From contig CAJKOJ010000015.1 of the NCBI GenBank assembly GCA_905201505.1, positions 1-34,541 on the forward strand: DNA of 34,541 bases, given 5' to 3'. The notes beneath the pieces are model-generated. The model did no database searches. It was not told where the DNA came from and saw only the letters and a program-made list of their open reading frames with translations. The stretch comes from an uncultured Eubacteriales bacterium. Its GTDB lineage: Bacteria; Bacillota; Clostridia; Lachnospirales; CAG-274. Of this stretch, positions 33,022 through 34,541 are shown piece by piece (position 1 is the stretch's first letter; each line of letters opens with the position of its first letter). The position numbers and the translations under genes were made by a program.

Positions 33022-33744
33022 TTATTCATCAGTCCTCCAACCCTCCAGATATGACCTTTTTATTGCATTAAAAGTTCTGTCTTCAAAGTGGTCATATTTA
33101 AGAGATAGCTCTTTAACCATATTTTTAATATCTTCTCTTGTAGTTTTTCCATCAACAGGGCACTTATTTTTAACTATAGGCAAATTTTCTCTTTTTGCAA
33201 ATCCAACTACATCTTTCTCAGGCACATATATAAGCGGTCTTATAGATGCAATTTTTCTTCTGCTTAAATATGTATAAGGACTAAAGCAGTGTATTCTTCC
33301 CTCGTACAGCAGAGCCATTAAAAATGTTTCAATAACATCATCTTTATTATGTCCTAAGGCAATTTTATTGCACCCTAGTTCGTCTACCTTAGTATTTAAT
33401 GCACCCTTTCTCATTTTTGCACAAAGAGCACAAGGATTTTTTTCCTTTCTTGCCTCAAATACAATATCAGCAATATCTGTATCCACTACAGTGTAATTAA
33501 CTCCTATTTCATCACAAAATTTCTGTATAGGGGAAAAATCCATCCCCTCAAAACCTACATTTACAGTAATAGCCTCCAGCTCAAATTTCTTAGGATAAAA
33601 CCTTTGCAGTGCTTTAAGTGCAGCAAGCATTGAAAGGCTGTCCTTACCTCCCGAAATACCTACAGCAATTTTGTCACCATTTTCTATCATATTATAGTCC
33701 TGCACAGCCCTTCTGACAAGGCTGAGCATCTGCTGCATTCTCAT
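33022..33744 (-). CDS. tRNA 2-thiocytidine synthase TtcA-like, PP-loop ATPase
   Basis: A 240-residue ATP-pyrophosphatase of the TtcA/TilS superfamily. The PP-loop SGGKDS is at 31-36. Iron-sulfur-type cysteines are C105-x2-C108 (CALCAKMRKGAL), with a later cysteine in NKCPVDGKTTRE. This pattern fits TtcA, which thiolates cytidine 32 in tRNAs. A longer frame opens at 33801 inside the promoter; the ATG at 33744 has GGAGGTG ahead and is preferred. It is first in an operon with the recombinase and the TPR protein. Other tRNA thiolation roles are possible for this subgroup. Confidence 0.87.
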   Translation of the reverse strand: MRMQQMLSLVRRAVQDYNMIENGDKIAVGISGGKDSLSMLAALKALQRFYPKKFELEAITVNVGFEGMDFSPIQKFCDEIGVNYTVVDTDIADIVFEARKEKNPCALCAKMRKGALNTKVDELGCNKIALGHNKDDVIETFLMALLYEGRIHCFSPYTYLSRRKIASIRPLIYVPEKDVVGFAKRENLPIVKNKCPVDGKTTREDIKNMVKELSLKYDHFEDRTFNAIKRSYLEGWRTDE

Positions 33745-33772
33745 ATACACACCTCCAACAATTCGTAAAATA

Positions 33773-33801
33773 AGTATATACCAAAAGACATTTAAAGTCA
33801 A
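33773..33801 (-). promoter_or_regulatory. Promoter of the ttcA-like operon
   Basis: TTGACT (33801-33796) and TATACT (33778-33773) are 17 nt apart on the minus strand, about 30 nt before the ATG. Confidence 0.75.
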
Positions 33802-33873
33802 TTATAATCAACAATACCATTTTACCACTCTGCTTAAAAAAATTAACAATACATTTCTGCCAGTAATAATTTA

Positions 33874-33902
33874 TTGACTTTATTTATAATTTATTTTATA
33901 AT
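33874..33902 (+). promoter_or_regulatory. Promoter of the GNAT acetyltransferase gene
   Basis: TTGACT (33874-33879), a 17-nt spacer and a perfect TATAAT (33897-33902). The -35 element is half of an inverted repeat, TTGACTTT (33874-33881) with AAAGTCAA (33906-33913), that brackets the promoter. Confidence 0.8.
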
Positions 33903-33926
33903 AAAAAGTCAAAGGGGTCTTGTACT

Positions 33927-34430
33927 ATGAATAAAACAATAATACGTCAGGCATCAAAAAATGACGTACCTGCAATAAATAATATATTAAATTATGCAAT
34001 AATAAATACAAATTATAATCTTAATGAAAATCCACGTTCTTTAAAGGAAGCATATCAATGGTTTGACGAACATTTATCAGAAAGTTATCCTGTCTTTGTA
34101 GCTGAGATAAACGGTATGATAGCAGGCTGGGCATCTCTTTCCCACTTCAGGGCATATTCCGGCTATGACACTACCGCCGAAGTTTCAGTATACGTAGACC
34201 AGAATTACAGGCATAAGGGAATTGGAACTCTGCTTGTTACTGAGCTTGAAAGAGCAGCTAAAAGATTCCATATTCTCATAGCAGTAATTACTGATAACAA
34301 TACTGCCAGCATATCACTTCACAGCCGTTGTGGTTTTGTACCTATGTGTACTTTCAGAGAACTTGCAAGAAAAAATAATGAATACGTTGACATCACATTT
34401 ATGACAAAAAGAATAAACAAAAAAGGATAA
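33927..34430 (+). CDS. GNAT family N-acetyltransferase (phosphinothricin/methionine sulfoximine acetyltransferase-like)
   Basis: A 167-residue GNAT enzyme transferring an acetyl group from acetyl-CoA to an amine. The order is IRQASKNDVPAINNILNYAI at the N-terminus, VFVAEINGMIAGWASLSHFR, the acetyl-CoA loop YRHKGIGTLL, and SISLHSRCGFVP near the end. The AGWASLSHFR and AYSGYDTTAEVSVYV segments resemble the Pat/MnaT subgroup, which acetylates phosphinothricin-like amino acids or methionine sulfoximine. The natural substrate here is unknown. The gene has its own promoter and terminator. AAAGGGG lies upstream of the ATG. Confidence 0.87.
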   Translation: MNKTIIRQASKNDVPAINNILNYAIINTNYNLNENPRSLKEAYQWFDEHLSESYPVFVAEINGMIAGWASLSHFRAYSGYDTTAEVSVYVDQNYRHKGIGTLLVTELERAAKRFHILIAVITDNNTASISLHSRCGFVPMCTFRELARKNNEYVDITFMTKRINKKG

Positions 34431-34459
34431 AGGCTGCTGCAAATAATGCAGCAGCCTTT
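34429..34459 (+). terminator. Terminator after the acetyltransferase gene
   Basis: AAAGGCTGCTGC and GCAGCAGCCTTT form a perfect 12-bp stem with a 7-nt loop, starting at the stop codon. It shares its core with hairpins at 9291 and 20121. I see nothing recognisable in the last 80 bases of the window. Confidence 0.8.
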
Positions 34460-34541
34460 AATATAATAAAAGGATACAATATTTTAAAGAACTTATTAAA
34501 ATATTTACTTTGTTAGTATAAACTATGACACAGGGTCAAAG

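Overview
The window looks like the chromosome of a low-GC, anaerobic, spore-forming member of the Clostridia, plausibly host- or gut-associated. The sequence is AT-rich with strong Shine-Dalgarno sites and TTGACA/TATAAT promoters. It encodes an alpha/beta-type small acid-soluble spore protein, a GerMN-domain protein, a desulfoferrodoxin-type superoxide reductase, a hexuronate catabolic operon and a dehydrogenase very like clostridial 7alpha-hydroxysteroid dehydrogenases. I cannot name the species. There is no prophage, insertion sequence, CRISPR array or plasmid origin. The one integrase-like gene looks like a housekeeping Xer-type recombinase.

Layout. 1-2660 (minus): tRNA-Val(UAC), then an operon of Lrp-type regulator, AlaT/YugH-like aminotransferase and Sir2 deacylase. 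2687-5389 (minus): topoisomerase III and an ACT-domain protein. 5558-7717 (minus): nicotinate phosphoribosyltransferase and a HAD phosphatase, divergent from a second Lrp regulator (7887, plus), which is followed by a ZIP metal transporter with a candidate DtxR-like operator. 9342-12785 (minus): ComEA-like helix-hairpin-helix protein, OmpR-family response regulator, WalK-like histidine kinase and GerMN lipoprotein-like protein. 12842-14476 (plus): a DacF-like D,D-carboxypeptidase. 14499-19101 (plus): uxaB-uxaA-uxaC, which convert glucuronate/galacturonate towards 2-keto-3-deoxygluconate, followed by a secreted stalk-domain protein. 20190-23340 (minus): asd-dapA-dapB (lysine, diaminopimelate and dipicolinate precursors) under a lysine riboswitch whose alternative hairpins can be read directly. 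23356-24531 (plus): spore protein, ferritin, superoxide reductase. 24610-28160 (minus): AhpC peroxiredoxin, an AhpF-like reductase with its two modules in reversed order, and an MFS transporter. 28281-29075 (plus): the 7alpha-HSDH-like SDR. 29164-31164 (minus): TPP riboswitch, thiD and an asparaginase. 31168-33801 (minus): TtcA-like tRNA thiolase, tyrosine recombinase and TPR protein. 33874-34459 (plus): a GNAT acetyltransferase.

Two adjacent operons (23.4-28.2 kb) form an oxygen-defence cluster: iron storage, superoxide reduction, and peroxide reduction with a dedicated reductase. Several converging gene pairs and gene ends are separated by strong hairpin terminators, and three of these reuse the same GGCTGCTG/CAGCAGCC stem. 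The most distinctive points are the permuted AhpF beside AhpC, the spore-protein/ferritin/superoxide-reductase gene group with a superoxide reductase that has lost one centre-I cysteine, the TPP riboswitch ahead of a thiD-asparaginase pair, and the fully readable lysine switch. I found no clearly new multi-gene defence or mobile system. Start codons were moved inward from the longest reading frame for nine genes where a ribosome binding site clearly supports a later start.
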